Positions 13,316-21,858 of a DNA stretch of 63,097 nucleotides are shown here, in pieces (position 1 is the first letter of the stretch; each line of letters starts with the position of its first letter). A model generated the notes under the pieces. The model did not search any database. It was not told where the DNA came from and saw only the letters and a program-made list of their open reading frames with translations. The translations under genes and the position numbers were made by a program. Origin of the DNA: a virus; IMG/VR virus record IMGVR_UViG_3300028840_003063, positions 1 to 63,097 of that record; one strand, 5' to 3'.

Positions 13316-14218
13316 ATGAGCAGTTATCATAGCTATCCAAAAGTGTTTGCATTAGGTCATGCAATGATAAAAAATATTTTTATGGATAACGTAATAGTTC
13401 AAGAAAAAATAGACGGAAGCCAGTTTTCTTTTGGCGTTTTTGATGGTGAAATAAAATGTAGGTCGAAAGGTAAGCAAATTCAACTAGATAATCCAGAAAA
13501 AATGTTTAAAGAAGCAATTCAAACAGTGATAATGTTAAAAGATAAATTAAAAAACGGGTGGACTTATAGGGGGGAATACTTAAAAAAACCTCAACATAAT
13601 ACGTTAAAATATAATAGGATTCCCAAAAACCATATTATAATTTTTGATATAAACATTGAGCAAGAAGACTATTTAAATTATGAAGAGGTGGAAAAAGAAT
13701 GTGATCGCCTTGGCCTTGAATGTGTACCCAAGTTTTATGAAGGTGAGATTAAAAACACGGATAAAGTATTATCATTTTTAGAAAATGAATCTGTATTAGG
13801 TGGCTGTAAAATAGAGGGTATGGTTTTTAAAAATTATAATCAAGTGGGTGTTGATGGCAAAGTATTAATGGGCAAATATGTATCAGAAAAATTTAAAGAA
13901 ATACACAATAAGGTTTGGAAAGAAAAAAATCCCACAAAAAAAGATATTATTCAACTTATAATAGCATCATTAAAAACGGAAGCAAGATGGGAAAAATCTA
14001 TACAACATTTAAAAGAAAAAAGCCTGTTATTAAATGAGACAAAAGATATTGGTAATTTAATAAAAGAAATACAGGAAGATATTAAGAATGAATGTAATGA
14101 TTACATAAAAGAAAAATTATATAACTATGCAATAAATCAAATATTAAGGGGATGCGTTTCTGGTTTTCCAGAATGGTATAAGGGGAAATTATTAGAAAAT
14201 CAATTTAAAAATAAATAG
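13316..14218 (+). CDS. RNA ligase (Rnl2-like nucleotidyltransferase), 300 aa
   Basis: Motif I EKIDG with the AMP-accepting lysine K31, motif III TYRGEY (83-88), IIIFDI (107-112), motif IV EGMVFKNY (167-174) and motif V MGKYV (185-189). The C-terminal 100 residues are a helical appendage. RNA ligases of this type seal nicked or cleaved RNAs, often tRNAs cut by host defence nucleases. The phage also carries a tRNA, tRNA-like RNAs and a kinase-like P-loop gene, so an RNA-repair role is plausible but inferred. Confidence 0.82.
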   Translation: MSSYHSYPKVFALGHAMIKNIFMDNVIVQEKIDGSQFSFGVFDGEIKCRSKGKQIQLDNPEKMFKEAIQTVIMLKDKLKNGWTYRGEYLKKPQHNTLKYNRIPKNHIIIFDINIEQEDYLNYEEVEKECDRLGLECVPKFYEGEIKNTDKVLSFLENESVLGGCKIEGMVFKNYNQVGVDGKVLMGKYVSEKFKEIHNKVWKEKNPTKKDIIQLIIASLKTEARWEKSIQHLKEKSLLLNETKDIGNLIKEIQEDIKNECNDYIKEKLYNYAINQILRGCVSGFPEWYKGKLLENQFKNK

Positions 14219-14226
14219 GAGTTGAT

Positions 14227-15162
14227 ATGAAACGACTTTTTAATATGGCTATATTTAGTATAATATTGTTCTTATTTGTAATTGTAATTACAATGTATAT
14301 ACATTCTCAGTACGCGCAATCAAAATATCAAAAAGCAATATATTCTCAAACCCAAAAAATTAAATCTATATCTAAGAACAATGAAGAGTTAGAAAAATCA
14401 AATTATGTACGAATAAAAATGGTAGAGGATGCTATGATAAAGCTTGCCGATAGTTATGGTGGTGGCGGTCAAGAGATGTTTGAAATAATAGAAAAGATTA
14501 AAAAAAATGATACCAAAAACATTGATGAACTGATCAACACAATTCCCGACACGATGGAAGAGTATAAAAGAGAGATGAAAATAAAGTTTCATGGTTTGCA
14601 AAATTATACAATGAGAATTGACGGGATGATATTTCCTTTTAGTGTTGACGAATCATGGGTAACTTGTGAAGATGGCGAGTTTGGGTATAGATATTGGAAA
14701 GGCAACAAAGAATTACATCCAGGTACAGACTTTAAATCCAAAGGCGATAAAATAATGGCAATGGGTGACGGTATTGTATTAGATGTTGGCGAAGCTAAGA
14801 AAGGCGGTAACTATATACTAAGTGAACATTATATTGATGGTGAAACATATAGATTATACATGGCTCATTTATTTTCATATAATGTTAAAAAAGATGATTT
14901 AATAAAAAAAAGTGATATAATTGCAACTATGGGTAATACAGGCAAAAAGACAAGCGGTAAACATTTGCACGTAACCCTAATGAAATATGATAAGAAATTA
15001 AAAAGATGGATATATATAAATCTTGTAAGAGAGTCAACATATAATAAAAGTGTAATGACAGGATATTATTATATAAAACAATATTATAATGTTAAAAAAG
15101 TTGATAGCGAGGGCAATAAATATTATGAAAAAAAGTTTAGATATATTCCAAAATTTATATAG
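14227..15162 (+). CDS. M23 (LytM-type) peptidoglycan endopeptidase, membrane-anchored, 311 aa
   Basis: N-terminal membrane segment (residues 8-26), a coiled-coil stalk (40-115), then the M23 zinc peptidase domain with H164-x3-D168 and HLH (246-248). It would cut peptide cross-links in the cell wall. The anchor and its distance from the lysis genes suggest either an endolysin with signal-anchor export or a wall-remodelling enzyme. Confidence 0.8.
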   Translation: MKRLFNMAIFSIILFLFVIVITMYIHSQYAQSKYQKAIYSQTQKIKSISKNNEELEKSNYVRIKMVEDAMIKLADSYGGGGQEMFEIIEKIKKNDTKNIDELINTIPDTMEEYKREMKIKFHGLQNYTMRIDGMIFPFSVDESWVTCEDGEFGYRYWKGNKELHPGTDFKSKGDKIMAMGDGIVLDVGEAKKGGNYILSEHYIDGETYRLYMAHLFSYNVKKDDLIKKSDIIATMGNTGKKTSGKHLHVTLMKYDKKLKRWIYINLVRESTYNKSVMTGYYYIKQYYNVKKVDSEGNKYYEKKFRYIPKFI

Positions 15163-15173
15163 GAGAGTGAATT

Positions 15174-15806
15174 ATGATTATAACATTAAAGTATTCAAAA
15201 ACAGAAGTAACAACCATTGAGATGGATGCATACTTTTTGTCAGCAACAATATTATTTAAGGATATATATCAAAATTCAAAAGAAATTAAAAATATCGTTA
15301 TGGAGAAAACTCCCGTATTATATGTAGGGTGTAGATATGTTGGTATATATCGCTTGATAAGTGCTAGGCTAAATAAATTAGGCAAAAGTTTAACATTTGA
15401 AGAATATGACAAAATAGCAGATGAAGGGGGATTGCTAGGAGATGCATGGGTAGACGGCACTAATTCAAATCCTATTTATGATGTAATAGATGTTGGAAAA
15501 CTAGTTAAAAAAATAAACAAAAAGTTGGGTGTAAAATTAAAATATGAAATTATTAGAAAGTATAATCAAAAAACAAAAGACCGAATAAATTGGTTGTTAA
15601 ACAACGGTATAGGTTTAGTAGTTAAGATGGATAATCCTTATAGCCCAAATTATAAAAATCATTTTGTTAATATAGATGGATATGTTTTAAATTATAGAGA
15701 TGACGAATTATATTTAAAAATGAAAGAAACTTATAAATCTACAAGAGGTTATGATGGTTATTACATTAAGTGGAATAGTCCAGATTATTATGAGGTGATA
15801 GTATGA
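15174..15806 (+). CDS. Putative C39-like cysteine peptidase, 210 aa
   Basis: A possible catalytic Cys at C53 (VGCRYVGIYRL), His at H163 in NHFVNIDGY, and D168 fit papain/C39-like order. It follows the M23 peptidase gene at 11 bases, so the pair may act together on the cell wall or on proteins. The assignment rests on these few residues and could be wrong. Confidence 0.45.
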   Translation: MIITLKYSKTEVTTIEMDAYFLSATILFKDIYQNSKEIKNIVMEKTPVLYVGCRYVGIYRLISARLNKLGKSLTFEEYDKIADEGGLLGDAWVDGTNSNPIYDVIDVGKLVKKINKKLGVKLKYEIIRKYNQKTKDRINWLLNNGIGLVVKMDNPYSPNYKNHFVNIDGYVLNYRDDELYLKMKETYKSTRGYDGYYIKWNSPDYYEVIV

Positions 15807-16270
15807 GCATGCATGCTTATAATTATGTTGGTATATATTTTGAATGCGAAAAACAATATGAAATTAAAGAAAATAAAATACCTATTTGTAATAAATGTAA
15901 AATAGTCATTGATGGATTAAATTTTTGTTCGTCCTGTGGAAATAATTTAAAAATAAATAAAGAATATAAAATAGTTAAAGAAAAACAAGAAAAATATTTT
16001 ACTGAAATTTTAATAGAAGAGTTAGATGAAGAAATAATTGAAATTGATTTTTATGAAAATAAAGAGAGAAAATATTATATATTAAATACATTTGATGAAA
16101 AATATTGTTATAATGTTGATGAAGAAGGTATTATAGAACTAGGAAACATAAATGTTAAAAACATTATTGAACAATATAAAATAAAACACTTCAAAATAAT
16201 AGGATTCTTCGAAAAATATTATAAGGAAAAGTATAAAATAAAATTTGGATATATAAATTACTATATGTAG
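15803..16270 (+). CDS. Zinc-ribbon protein, 155 aa
   Basis: ATG overlaps the upstream stop. Four cysteines in CNKC and CSSC (about residues 32-52) form a zinc ribbon; the rest is acidic and strand-rich (ILIEELDEEIIEIDFYENK). No function recognised. Confidence 0.55.
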   Translation: MSMHAYNYVGIYFECEKQYEIKENKIPICNKCKIVIDGLNFCSSCGNNLKINKEYKIVKEKQEKYFTEILIEELDEEIIEIDFYENKERKYYILNTFDEKYCYNVDEEGIIELGNINVKNIIEQYKIKHFKIIGFFEKYYKEKYKIKFGYINYYM

Positions 16271-16297
16271 AAACCAAAAAAAAAATAAAGGCTAAGA

Positions 16298-16462
16298 ATG
16301 AAACTAATTAAAAAAATATTAAAAATAATAGCATTTCCTTTTAAGTGGGCTTTAATAGGCATTGCAAACTTTTTAGCGATGTTATTTACAGTAATAATGA
16401 TGCTGTTTATTGGCAGCATTATAGCAATAATAAATTTGTTTGATAGGGAAAATAATAAATGA
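16298..16462 (+). CDS. Small membrane protein, 54 aa
   Basis: A basic start (MKLIKKILKI) and a long hydrophobic stretch (WALIGIANFLAMLFTVIMMLFIGSIIAII) indicate one or two membrane helices. The stop overlaps the next ATG (ATGA). Too small for the usual gene finders but well placed. Confidence 0.5.
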   Translation: MKLIKKILKIIAFPFKWALIGIANFLAMLFTVIMMLFIGSIIAIINLFDRENNK

Positions 16463-16758
16463 AAAACAAAGAAACAAAATCAGAAGAGTTTGCAGATAAA
16501 TTACTTAAAAATATTCGTATGGCAAATGAAACATATCCTAACTCCGAGATAGAAAAAAAAAGAAAAAATCAATTAAAGAAAGTGTGGAAACAAAAAGGCT
16601 ACATTAAAAAAAGCAGAGAAGAAGAAATAAAAGAAGAATTAAAAAAGCCTTATCTTGTATATGAAGACGGGAAAGGATTTGTTCCAATGGAAATACAAAA
16701 GAAAATGGAATTATATCAAGAGCTTATAAAGATATTAGAAAAAAAACTAGAGGGATAA
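16459..16758 (+). CDS. Charged helical protein, 99 aa
   Basis: Lysine/glutamate-rich (KKVWKQKGYIKKSREEEIKEELKK), with a C-terminal coiled coil. No recognised domain. Confidence 0.55.
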   Translation: MKNKETKSEEFADKLLKNIRMANETYPNSEIEKKRKNQLKKVWKQKGYIKKSREEEIKEELKKPYLVYEDGKGFVPMEIQKKMELYQELIKILEKKLEG

Positions 16759-16761
16759 TTT

Positions 16762-16914
16762 ATGTATCAATTTAACGACCTTATAGAAGACATCAATAGA
16801 ATTTATGATTTATATTCTGATTATCCGGATATATGCAGAAGTCACGTAGAAAGCTGTATTAATATTTATATTGAAAATGTCGTAAAATCAAGAATAAAAA
16901 AAAATACAAAATGA
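16762..16914 (+). CDS. Small protein, 50 aa
   Basis: Begins MYQFNDLIEDINRIYDLYSDY and ends KSRIKKNTK. Its stop overlaps the next ATG (ATGA at 16911). Unknown function. Confidence 0.45.
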   Translation: MYQFNDLIEDINRIYDLYSDYPDICRSHVESCINIYIENVVKSRIKKNTK

Positions 16915-17168
16915 AAACAGATTTATTTGAATTTAAAAGAAATGAATCCCAAAAAATAAATATTGCAAAAAGCATAATAAACTCCATATCTTTTGGTGAT
17001 ATAAAAGAAATTGATATTATAATAAATGAGTTAGAGTTAAATCTATGCAGACACTTAAAAAACATATTTATGGAATTAAAAATAGAAACTAAAAAGAATA
17101 ATAGTACATATGATGTTTTTAAAGCCGAATTAAATAAATTTACCAAAAGAGGGGATGATGAGCTTTAA
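16911..17168 (+). CDS. Unknown protein, 85 aa
   Basis: Helical and charged (FEFKRNESQKINIAKSIINSI, EIDIIINELELNLCRHLK). Overlaps the metallophosphoesterase start. No known motif. Confidence 0.55.
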   Translation: MKTDLFEFKRNESQKINIAKSIINSISFGDIKEIDIIINELELNLCRHLKNIFMELKIETKKNNSTYDVFKAELNKFTKRGDDEL

Positions 17169-17937
17169 AAGATTGTTAGTTTTATCAGATTTACATTGTG
17201 GCCACAAGGCAGGATTAGCGCCTCCCGAATGGCATAGATCAAAAAGTGCATTTTATAAACAACAAGCCGAAATGTGGAGTTTTTTTCAAGAGCGAACAGA
17301 GAAACATAAACCTTATGATATTTGTGTTATTAATGGTGATGCCCTGGATGGGAAGGGCAAAAAATCAGGAGGCAGCGAATTATTAACAGCTGATAGAGAC
17401 GAGCAGGCTCTTATGGCTTATGAGTGTATTAAAATATCAGAAGCTAAAGAATATCATATGACTACCGGGACTGCTTACCATACAGGGGCATTTGAAGACT
17501 TTGAAAAAATAACAGCGAGAAAGTTAAAGGCAACAATACAAGGGCAATTATTTTTAGATGTTAACGGTACAATAATAGATTTTAGACACCAGGTTGGTGC
17601 GTCTAGTATACCACATGGAGCTAATACACCATTATCAAAGGCTAAACTATGGAATATGGTTTGGAATAATTATGGGGGACAGCCTAACGCAGATATAACT
17701 ATTAGATCACATACACATAGATTTGTATATAATGGGGATAATAAATATCTCAATATAATAACGCCAGCATTGCAAGGGTTTGGATCAAAATTTGGGGAGA
17801 GAATATGTTCTGGTATAATACATATAGGTTTTATATATATCGATATATATAAAGATCATTATGATTGGGGATTTGAGATTATGAATTATAAAACTTCCCA
17901 GAAAAATAATATTATTATATCAGGATTAAAAAAGTGA
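17155..17937 (+). CDS. Calcineurin-like metallophosphoesterase, 260 aa
   Basis: Metal-binding motifs in order: DLHCGH (12-17), NGDALDG (60-66), GTAYHTG (105-111), FRHQVG (143-148) and RSHTHRF (184-190). It hydrolyses phosphoesters with two metal ions. Phage relatives act on nucleotides, RNA or DNA ends; the substrate here is unknown. MM start: either ATG is possible. Confidence 0.85.
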   Translation: MMSFKRLLVLSDLHCGHKAGLAPPEWHRSKSAFYKQQAEMWSFFQERTEKHKPYDICVINGDALDGKGKKSGGSELLTADRDEQALMAYECIKISEAKEYHMTTGTAYHTGAFEDFEKITARKLKATIQGQLFLDVNGTIIDFRHQVGASSIPHGANTPLSKAKLWNMVWNNYGGQPNADITIRSHTHRFVYNGDNKYLNIITPALQGFGSKFGERICSGIIHIGFIYIDIYKDHYDWGFEIMNYKTSQKNNIIISGLKK

Positions 17938-17948
17938 GGTGTTGTTAT

Positions 17949-18197
17949 ATGGATAAAGAATGGTCTGTTGATATGCAACAAATTTTAGACGAAGTAAAAA
18001 AAACTTATAACAAACCAATTACATTTGAAATAGCAAAAGTTGTATATACAATGTGGGACAATATAGTTAAAAAAAAATTTGCAAAAAAAGTTGGAATTAG
18101 TTATGAAAGATTAAAAAGTTTTCACGATTATATAAACAGCCAAAATGATATAAATATGACAGATGATAAAATAAAAGAAATAGCAAGGGAATTTTAA
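17949..18197 (+). CDS. Possible HTH protein, 82 aa
   Basis: I start at ATG 17949 because GAGGTG lies 8 bases upstream; a GTG at 17934 overlapping the upstream stop would add five residues (MRCCY). The middle (IVKKKFAKKVGISYERLKSFHDYI) looks like a helix-turn-helix. The stop forms TAATG with the next gene. Confidence 0.45.
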   Translation: MDKEWSVDMQQILDEVKKTYNKPITFEIAKVVYTMWDNIVKKKFAKKVGISYERLKSFHDYINSQNDINMTDDKIKEIAREF

Positions 18198-18535
18198 TGT
18201 CTAAACTTAAAGTATATATAGCAAGCCCTTATACAAAAGGTGATATAGCGCGAAATATAAAAAGGTCATTTGAATGTTATGATAATCTGTTAAAACGGAA
18301 TTTTTTACCGTTTGCGCCATTAACAAGCCATTTTATACACATGATATATCCTCAGAATTATGAAACATGGCTAGAAATAGATTTAGAATGGGTTAAGGTT
18401 TGTGATTGCGTATTAAGATTGTCAGGGGAGTCAAAAGGGGCAGATCTGGAGGTAAAATTTGCAAATAAAAACAACATTCCTGTTTTTTATTCTATAGGTG
18501 AATTGGTTGGGTGGCAAGATGCGAAAAATAGATAA
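18197..18535 (+). CDS. Nucleoside 2-deoxyribosyltransferase-like (DUF4406) protein, 112 aa
   Basis: The pattern KVYIASPYTKGD near the start, NFLPFAPLTSHFIH, YETWLEIDLEWVKVCDCVLRL and GESKGADLEVKFA is that of small phage DUF4406/nucleoside deoxyribosyltransferase-like proteins. The family cleaves or transfers deoxyribose on nucleosides, so a nucleotide-salvage role is likely. The catalytic glutamate is probably within SGESKGADLE. Confidence 0.7.
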   Translation: MSKLKVYIASPYTKGDIARNIKRSFECYDNLLKRNFLPFAPLTSHFIHMIYPQNYETWLEIDLEWVKVCDCVLRLSGESKGADLEVKFANKNNIPVFYSIGELVGWQDAKNR

Positions 18536-18656
18536 AGAGCAAGCGGAGTTTATGTTAAGAAAAATACCACAATGGATGAAAGAAAAATTAATTAAACAAT
18601 GGTACGCGGATAACATAATAAAAAAATATAACATTTTTTATAAAAATAATACTTGA
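18519..18656 (+). CDS. Small basic protein, 45 aa
   Basis: It overlaps the previous gene by 17 bases and contains LRKIPQWMKEKLIKQWYADN. Its stop lies within the -35 box of the next promoter. Unknown function. Confidence 0.4.
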   Translation: MRKIDKEQAEFMLRKIPQWMKEKLIKQWYADNIIKKYNIFYKNNT

Positions 18657-18681
18657 AATTTTTTAAGGAAAAGCGTATAAT
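18653..18681 (+). promoter_or_regulatory. Sigma70 promoter before a second RHH gene
   Basis: TTGAAA (18653-18658), 17 bases, TATAAT (18676-18681). The RHH ATG is at 18688, only 6 bases past the -10 box, so the message would be leaderless or nearly so unless a further promoter exists. Confidence 0.7.
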
Positions 18682-18687
18682 AAGAAC

Positions 18688-18843
18688 ATGAAAGAAATAA
18701 AAATAAAAATTAACGACTTAATGTATTCAAATCTTGAAAATATATCTAAAAATGAGAATAAAAGCATATCTTATATGATAAAAGAAATTATTATAAGTTA
18801 TATTGATTTCCAAAAAGATTTATTAGAAGATATAGAAAACTAA
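18688..18843 (+). CDS. Ribbon-helix-helix protein, 51 aa
   Basis: KEIKIKINDLMYSNLENI (strand plus helix A) and NKSISYMIKEIIISYIDF (helix B) match CopG/Arc regulators. A strong promoter directly abuts the start codon, suggesting a leaderless, self-repressed transcript. Confidence 0.6.
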   Translation: MKEIKIKINDLMYSNLENISKNENKSISYMIKEIIISYIDFQKDLLEDIEN

Positions 18844-18864
18844 AATTTATTTTAAGGGGGTAAT

Positions 18865-18936
18865 ATGAATTGTGCAAAATGTATACATTATAGTTATAAC
18901 CCATTTGGGGGGAGATGTAAAAAAAGGAATAGATAA
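18865..18936 (+). CDS. Cysteine-containing micro-protein, 23 aa
   Basis: Good ribosome site (AAGGGGGTAAT). MNCAKCIHYSYNPFGGRC carries CxxC plus a third Cys. Its stop overlaps the next ATG (TAATG). Probably real because of the site, but function unknown. Confidence 0.4.
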   Translation: MNCAKCIHYSYNPFGGRCKKRNR

Positions 18937-19124
18937 TGATAGAAAATAGGCAACGTTATCCAGAAAGTAATGGTTTAATTGAATATGATTTATATTCATC
19001 TTTAATGGAGGCTAATATATTTGTTAATAATAAATTAAAAAGAAAAACTTATATATGTACAAAAATAAAAAAAATAATTACATGCGATAATAAAAGTTTT
19101 TTAGAAATTCATTTAAAGGGGTAA
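18936..19124 (+). CDS. Unknown protein, 62 aa
   Basis: Strand-rich small protein (IEYDLYSSLMEANIFVNN, KTYICTKIKKIITCDN). No recognised motif. Directly precedes the tetrapeptide-repeat gene. Confidence 0.5.
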   Translation: MIENRQRYPESNGLIEYDLYSSLMEANIFVNNKLKRKTYICTKIKKIITCDNKSFLEIHLKG

Positions 19125-19126
19125 GC

Positions 19127-20614
19127 ATGATTACTAAATTAACAAAAGAGCAAGAAGAAAAGTTAAAAGAATATCGGGATAAATATATTAAAATTGGGTT
19201 AAACACAGACAGAATAGACAAGGAGCAATGCATAAAAGACATGCATGAAATATATAAAAATTTGCTAAACAGAAAAAAAACGCCCGTTGTAATATTAGAT
19301 AATCCTTTTCATTGTTGGATAGCGGTTAATATGTTTAATCAAGTTAGTGATCAAGTTAGGAATCAAGTTAGGGATCAAGTTAGTGATCAAGTTAGTGATC
19401 AAGTTTGGAATCAAGTTTGGAATCAAGTTTGGAATCAAGTTAGGGATCAAGTTAGTGATCAAGTTTGGAATCAAGTTAGGGATCAAGTTAGGAATCAAGT
19501 TTGGAATCAAGTTTGGAATCAAGTTTGGAATCAAGTTAGGGATCAAGTTAGTGATCAAGTTTGGAATCAAGTTAGTGATCAAGTTAGGGATCAAGTTAGT
19601 GATCAAGTTTGGAATCAAGTTAGGAATCAAGTTAGGGATCAAGTTAGGAATCAAGTTTGGAATCAAGTTAGGAATCAAGTTTGGAATCAAGTTTGGAATC
19701 AAGTTAGGGATCAAGTTAGTGATCAAGTTTGGAATCAAGTTAGGGATCAAGTTAGGAATCAAGTTAGGAATCAAGTTAGGAATCAAGTTAGTGATCAAGT
19801 TAGTGATCAAGTTAGTGATCAAGTTTGGAATCAAGTTAGGGATCATAAATTGCTTTTCTATATAAGCCCTTATTTTCAAGGTAGTTATGACTCCTATATT
19901 TTTTCTTTTTATAATTTTTTTATAAAAGAATTAAATATAAATATAAAGAAAGGTCTATCGAAAAAATATAAAATATGGGAAAAGACACTAAAATATAATT
20001 TAATATTCCCGTTAAATAATATTTGTTTTGTTTCTGAAAAACCGTTAGAGATAAATAAAAACGGAAGAGGGTTGCATGCAGATGGAAAACCAGCAATAAT
20101 ATATGCAGGTAGTCAAGAATATTATTATTTAAACGGGATTAATGTCCCGAAAGAGCTAGTTATGACACCAAAAGAAGAATTAGATTGTAAAATGTTATAT
20201 AATATAGATAATATAGAGGTTAGACAAGAGTTTATTAAAAAGGTTGGTTTAGAAAAAATTTTAAAAGATTTAAAATGTGAGATAATAGATAAAATAAACG
20301 CTAATGATTTATATAGACAAAAAAAAATAGGGTCATGGTTTCAACAAGGAGATGTTATTTTAGAGCCAGAATATGAAAATATTATTGAATATAAAGATTT
20401 AAAGCTAACATTTAAAAAAAAATTAAAAAATATAAATTATGAATTAATAAACTTACAAATAAATGATAATGAAGTTAGGCCATATTTAAAAATGACTAAT
20501 GCAAGTTTATTAAATAAAACGCACATAGAAGGCGTTTCAAAAGAATGTAAGACGGTTTTTGATGCTCTTTGTTGGAGAAATCAAAAAAATACATTGCCGT
20601 GTTATTTAACTTAA
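19127..20614 (+). CDS. DUF6745-type protein with about 42 tetrapeptide repeats, 495 aa
   Basis: Head (LTKEQEEKLKEYRDKYIKIGL..., DNPFHCWIAVN) and tail (GRGLHADGKPAIIYAGSQEYYYLNG, RQEFIKKVGLEKIL) match the DUF6745 family as I remember it. Between residues 71 and 240 runs [ND]-Q-V-[WRS] repeated about 42 times, encoded by a 12-bp unit. Relatives also carry W-SV-type repeats of variable length. The next gene is its frequent partner. Function is unknown; the regular four-residue periodicity suggests a solenoid or filament. Confidence 0.75.
   Translation: MITKLTKEQEEKLKEYRDKYIKIGLNTDRIDKEQCIKDMHEIYKNLLNRKKTPVVILDNPFHCWIAVNMFNQVSDQVRNQVRDQVSDQVSDQVWNQVWNQVWNQVRDQVSDQVWNQVRDQVRNQVWNQVWNQVWNQVRDQVSDQVWNQVSDQVRDQVSDQVWNQVRNQVRDQVRNQVWNQVRNQVWNQVWNQVRDQVSDQVWNQVRDQVRNQVRNQVRNQVSDQVSDQVSDQVWNQVRDHKLLFYISPYFQGSYDSYIFSFYNFFIKELNINIKKGLSKKYKIWEKTLKYNLIFPLNNICFVSEKPLEINKNGRGLHADGKPAIIYAGSQEYYYLNGINVPKELVMTPKEELDCKMLYNIDNIEVRQEFIKKVGLEKILKDLKCEIIDKINANDLYRQKKIGSWFQQGDVILEPEYENIIEYKDLKLTFKKKLKNINYELINLQINDNEVRPYLKMTNASLLNKTHIEGVSKECKTVFDALCWRNQKNTLPCYLT
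19338..19844 (+). repeat. 12-bp tandem repeat, about 42 copies
   Basis: Units AATCAAGTTTGG, GATCAAGTTAGT, AATCAAGTTAGG and GATCAAGTTAGG alternate in mixed order. The core ATCAAGTT is invariant; only the first base and the last three bases change, swapping N/D and W/R/S. All other frames are also open here, which is a by-product of the repeat. Confidence 0.92.
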
Positions 20615-20625
20615 AGGGGGATTAT

Positions 20626-20904
20626 ATGAGAAATTTTAATTTTAAAGAAATCAAAAAAGAAAAACAGGGGGGTAAAATAATAGCCATGGGGGAAACAACA
20701 CATAAACATCAAATTAAAGATGATAACATAGAATTATATAAAAGCCTTGAAGATGAATGTTTATTATTAAAAGTATTAAAAAAACCTGTGGAAATCACAC
20801 ACGAAGAACATAAAAAAATTGAGTTAATGCCAACGAATTATAAAAGACGATTTGTCAGGGAATACGACCATATAAAAGAAGAGGCGAGGAAAGTTATAGA
20901 CTAA
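20626..20904 (+). CDS. DUF6745-associated protein, 92 aa
   Basis: I start at ATG 20626 behind AAAGGGGGATTAT; an upstream in-frame start inside the previous gene has no such site. The motif set GETTHKHQI, IELYKSLEDECLLLKV, ITHEEHKKIEL and a C-terminal REYDHIKEEARKVID recurs next to DUF6745 genes in other genomes, in my recollection. The conserved HEEH suggests metal binding or a cupin-like site. Function unknown. Confidence 0.55.
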   Translation: MRNFNFKEIKKEKQGGKIIAMGETTHKHQIKDDNIELYKSLEDECLLLKVLKKPVEITHEEHKKIELMPTNYKRRFVREYDHIKEEARKVID

Positions 20905-20916
20905 GGAAATAAAAAC

Positions 20917-21858
20917 ATGATTGATTGTAAAAATGTATTAATAACAGGCGGAAGCGGGTTTTTAGGTAAAAATCTTGTTAAATATTTATTATCAAAAACT
21001 GATGCTAAGAAGATAATTATATATTCAAGAGATGAACATAAACATAATAAAATGCAAAAAGAAATTTATGACGAAATGGATAGGGTAAGATATTTTATAG
21101 GCGATGTAAGAGATGAAAAAAGATTAAAACAGGCTACTAGGGATGTTCATATAGTTATTCACGCAGCGGCTTTAAAATGCGTACCAAGCATTGAATATAA
21201 CCCAATAGAGGCGATAAAAACAAATGTAATTGGTACAACAAATATAATAGATGCTTGCGCGGAAAATAAGGTAGAAAAAGTTATAGGTATTAGCAGTGAT
21301 AAAGCGGTAAAAGCGTGCAATCTGTATGGTGGTACAAAGTTTTGTTTAGAAAAACTTTTTCAGTCAGCACATATATATTCACGTGGTCATAAAACAGAAT
21401 TTGTATGTGTAAGATATGGGAATGTTGCAAATTCAACAGGAAGTGTAATCCCCTTTTTTAAATATTTGATAAAAGAAGGGAAAAAAGAATTGCCGTTGAC
21501 CCATAAGAACATGTCAAGATTTTGGATAGATATAAAAGATGCAATTGAGTTGATATTATTAGCAATAGGCAGGGGTAAAAAAGGCGAAATTATAGTCCCT
21601 AAGTTAAAGTCTTTTTATATTAAAGATTTAATTGAGGCGTTAGATTATCATTACCGTATTGTGGGTATACGGGAAGGTGAAAAAATTTATGAAGAAATGT
21701 TATCTATAAATGAAAATTCTATTTTTTGTGATAATTATTTTAAAGTTATCCATTCTTCTGAAAGCAATACACTAGCCTCTAAAAGAGAATATCGTAGTGA
21801 CATAAATGAATTTATGACAATTGATGAAATAAAATCAAAAATAGGTGAGCTTGTATGA
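20917..21858 (+). CDS. pseB: UDP-GlcNAc 4,6-dehydratase (PseB-like), 313 aa
   Basis: Rossmann motif GGSGFLG (11-17), HAAALKCVPSIEYNP (82-96), SSDKAVKACN (126-135), and Y137-x3-K141 of the extended SDR active site. PseB starts pseudaminic-acid synthesis by removing water from and epimerising UDP-GlcNAc. It opens a sugar island that continues to 29883. The size (313) is close to the family's usual 330. Confidence 0.88.
   Translation: MIDCKNVLITGGSGFLGKNLVKYLLSKTDAKKIIIYSRDEHKHNKMQKEIYDEMDRVRYFIGDVRDEKRLKQATRDVHIVIHAAALKCVPSIEYNPIEAIKTNVIGTTNIIDACAENKVEKVIGISSDKAVKACNLYGGTKFCLEKLFQSAHIYSRGHKTEFVCVRYGNVANSTGSVIPFFKYLIKEGKKELPLTHKNMSRFWIDIKDAIELILLAIGRGKKGEIIVPKLKSFYIKDLIEALDYHYRIVGIREGEKIYEEMLSINENSIFCDNYFKVIHSSESNTLASKREYRSDINEFMTIDEIKSKIGELV

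Noticed and set aside
19295-19879. Long open frames on both strands over the 12-bp repeat (for example an NLIPNLI-type frame on the minus strand)
   Set aside because: A stop-free 12-bp unit leaves several frames open automatically. Only the + frame from 19127 has unique flanking domains, a ribosome site and a stop fitting its neighbours.
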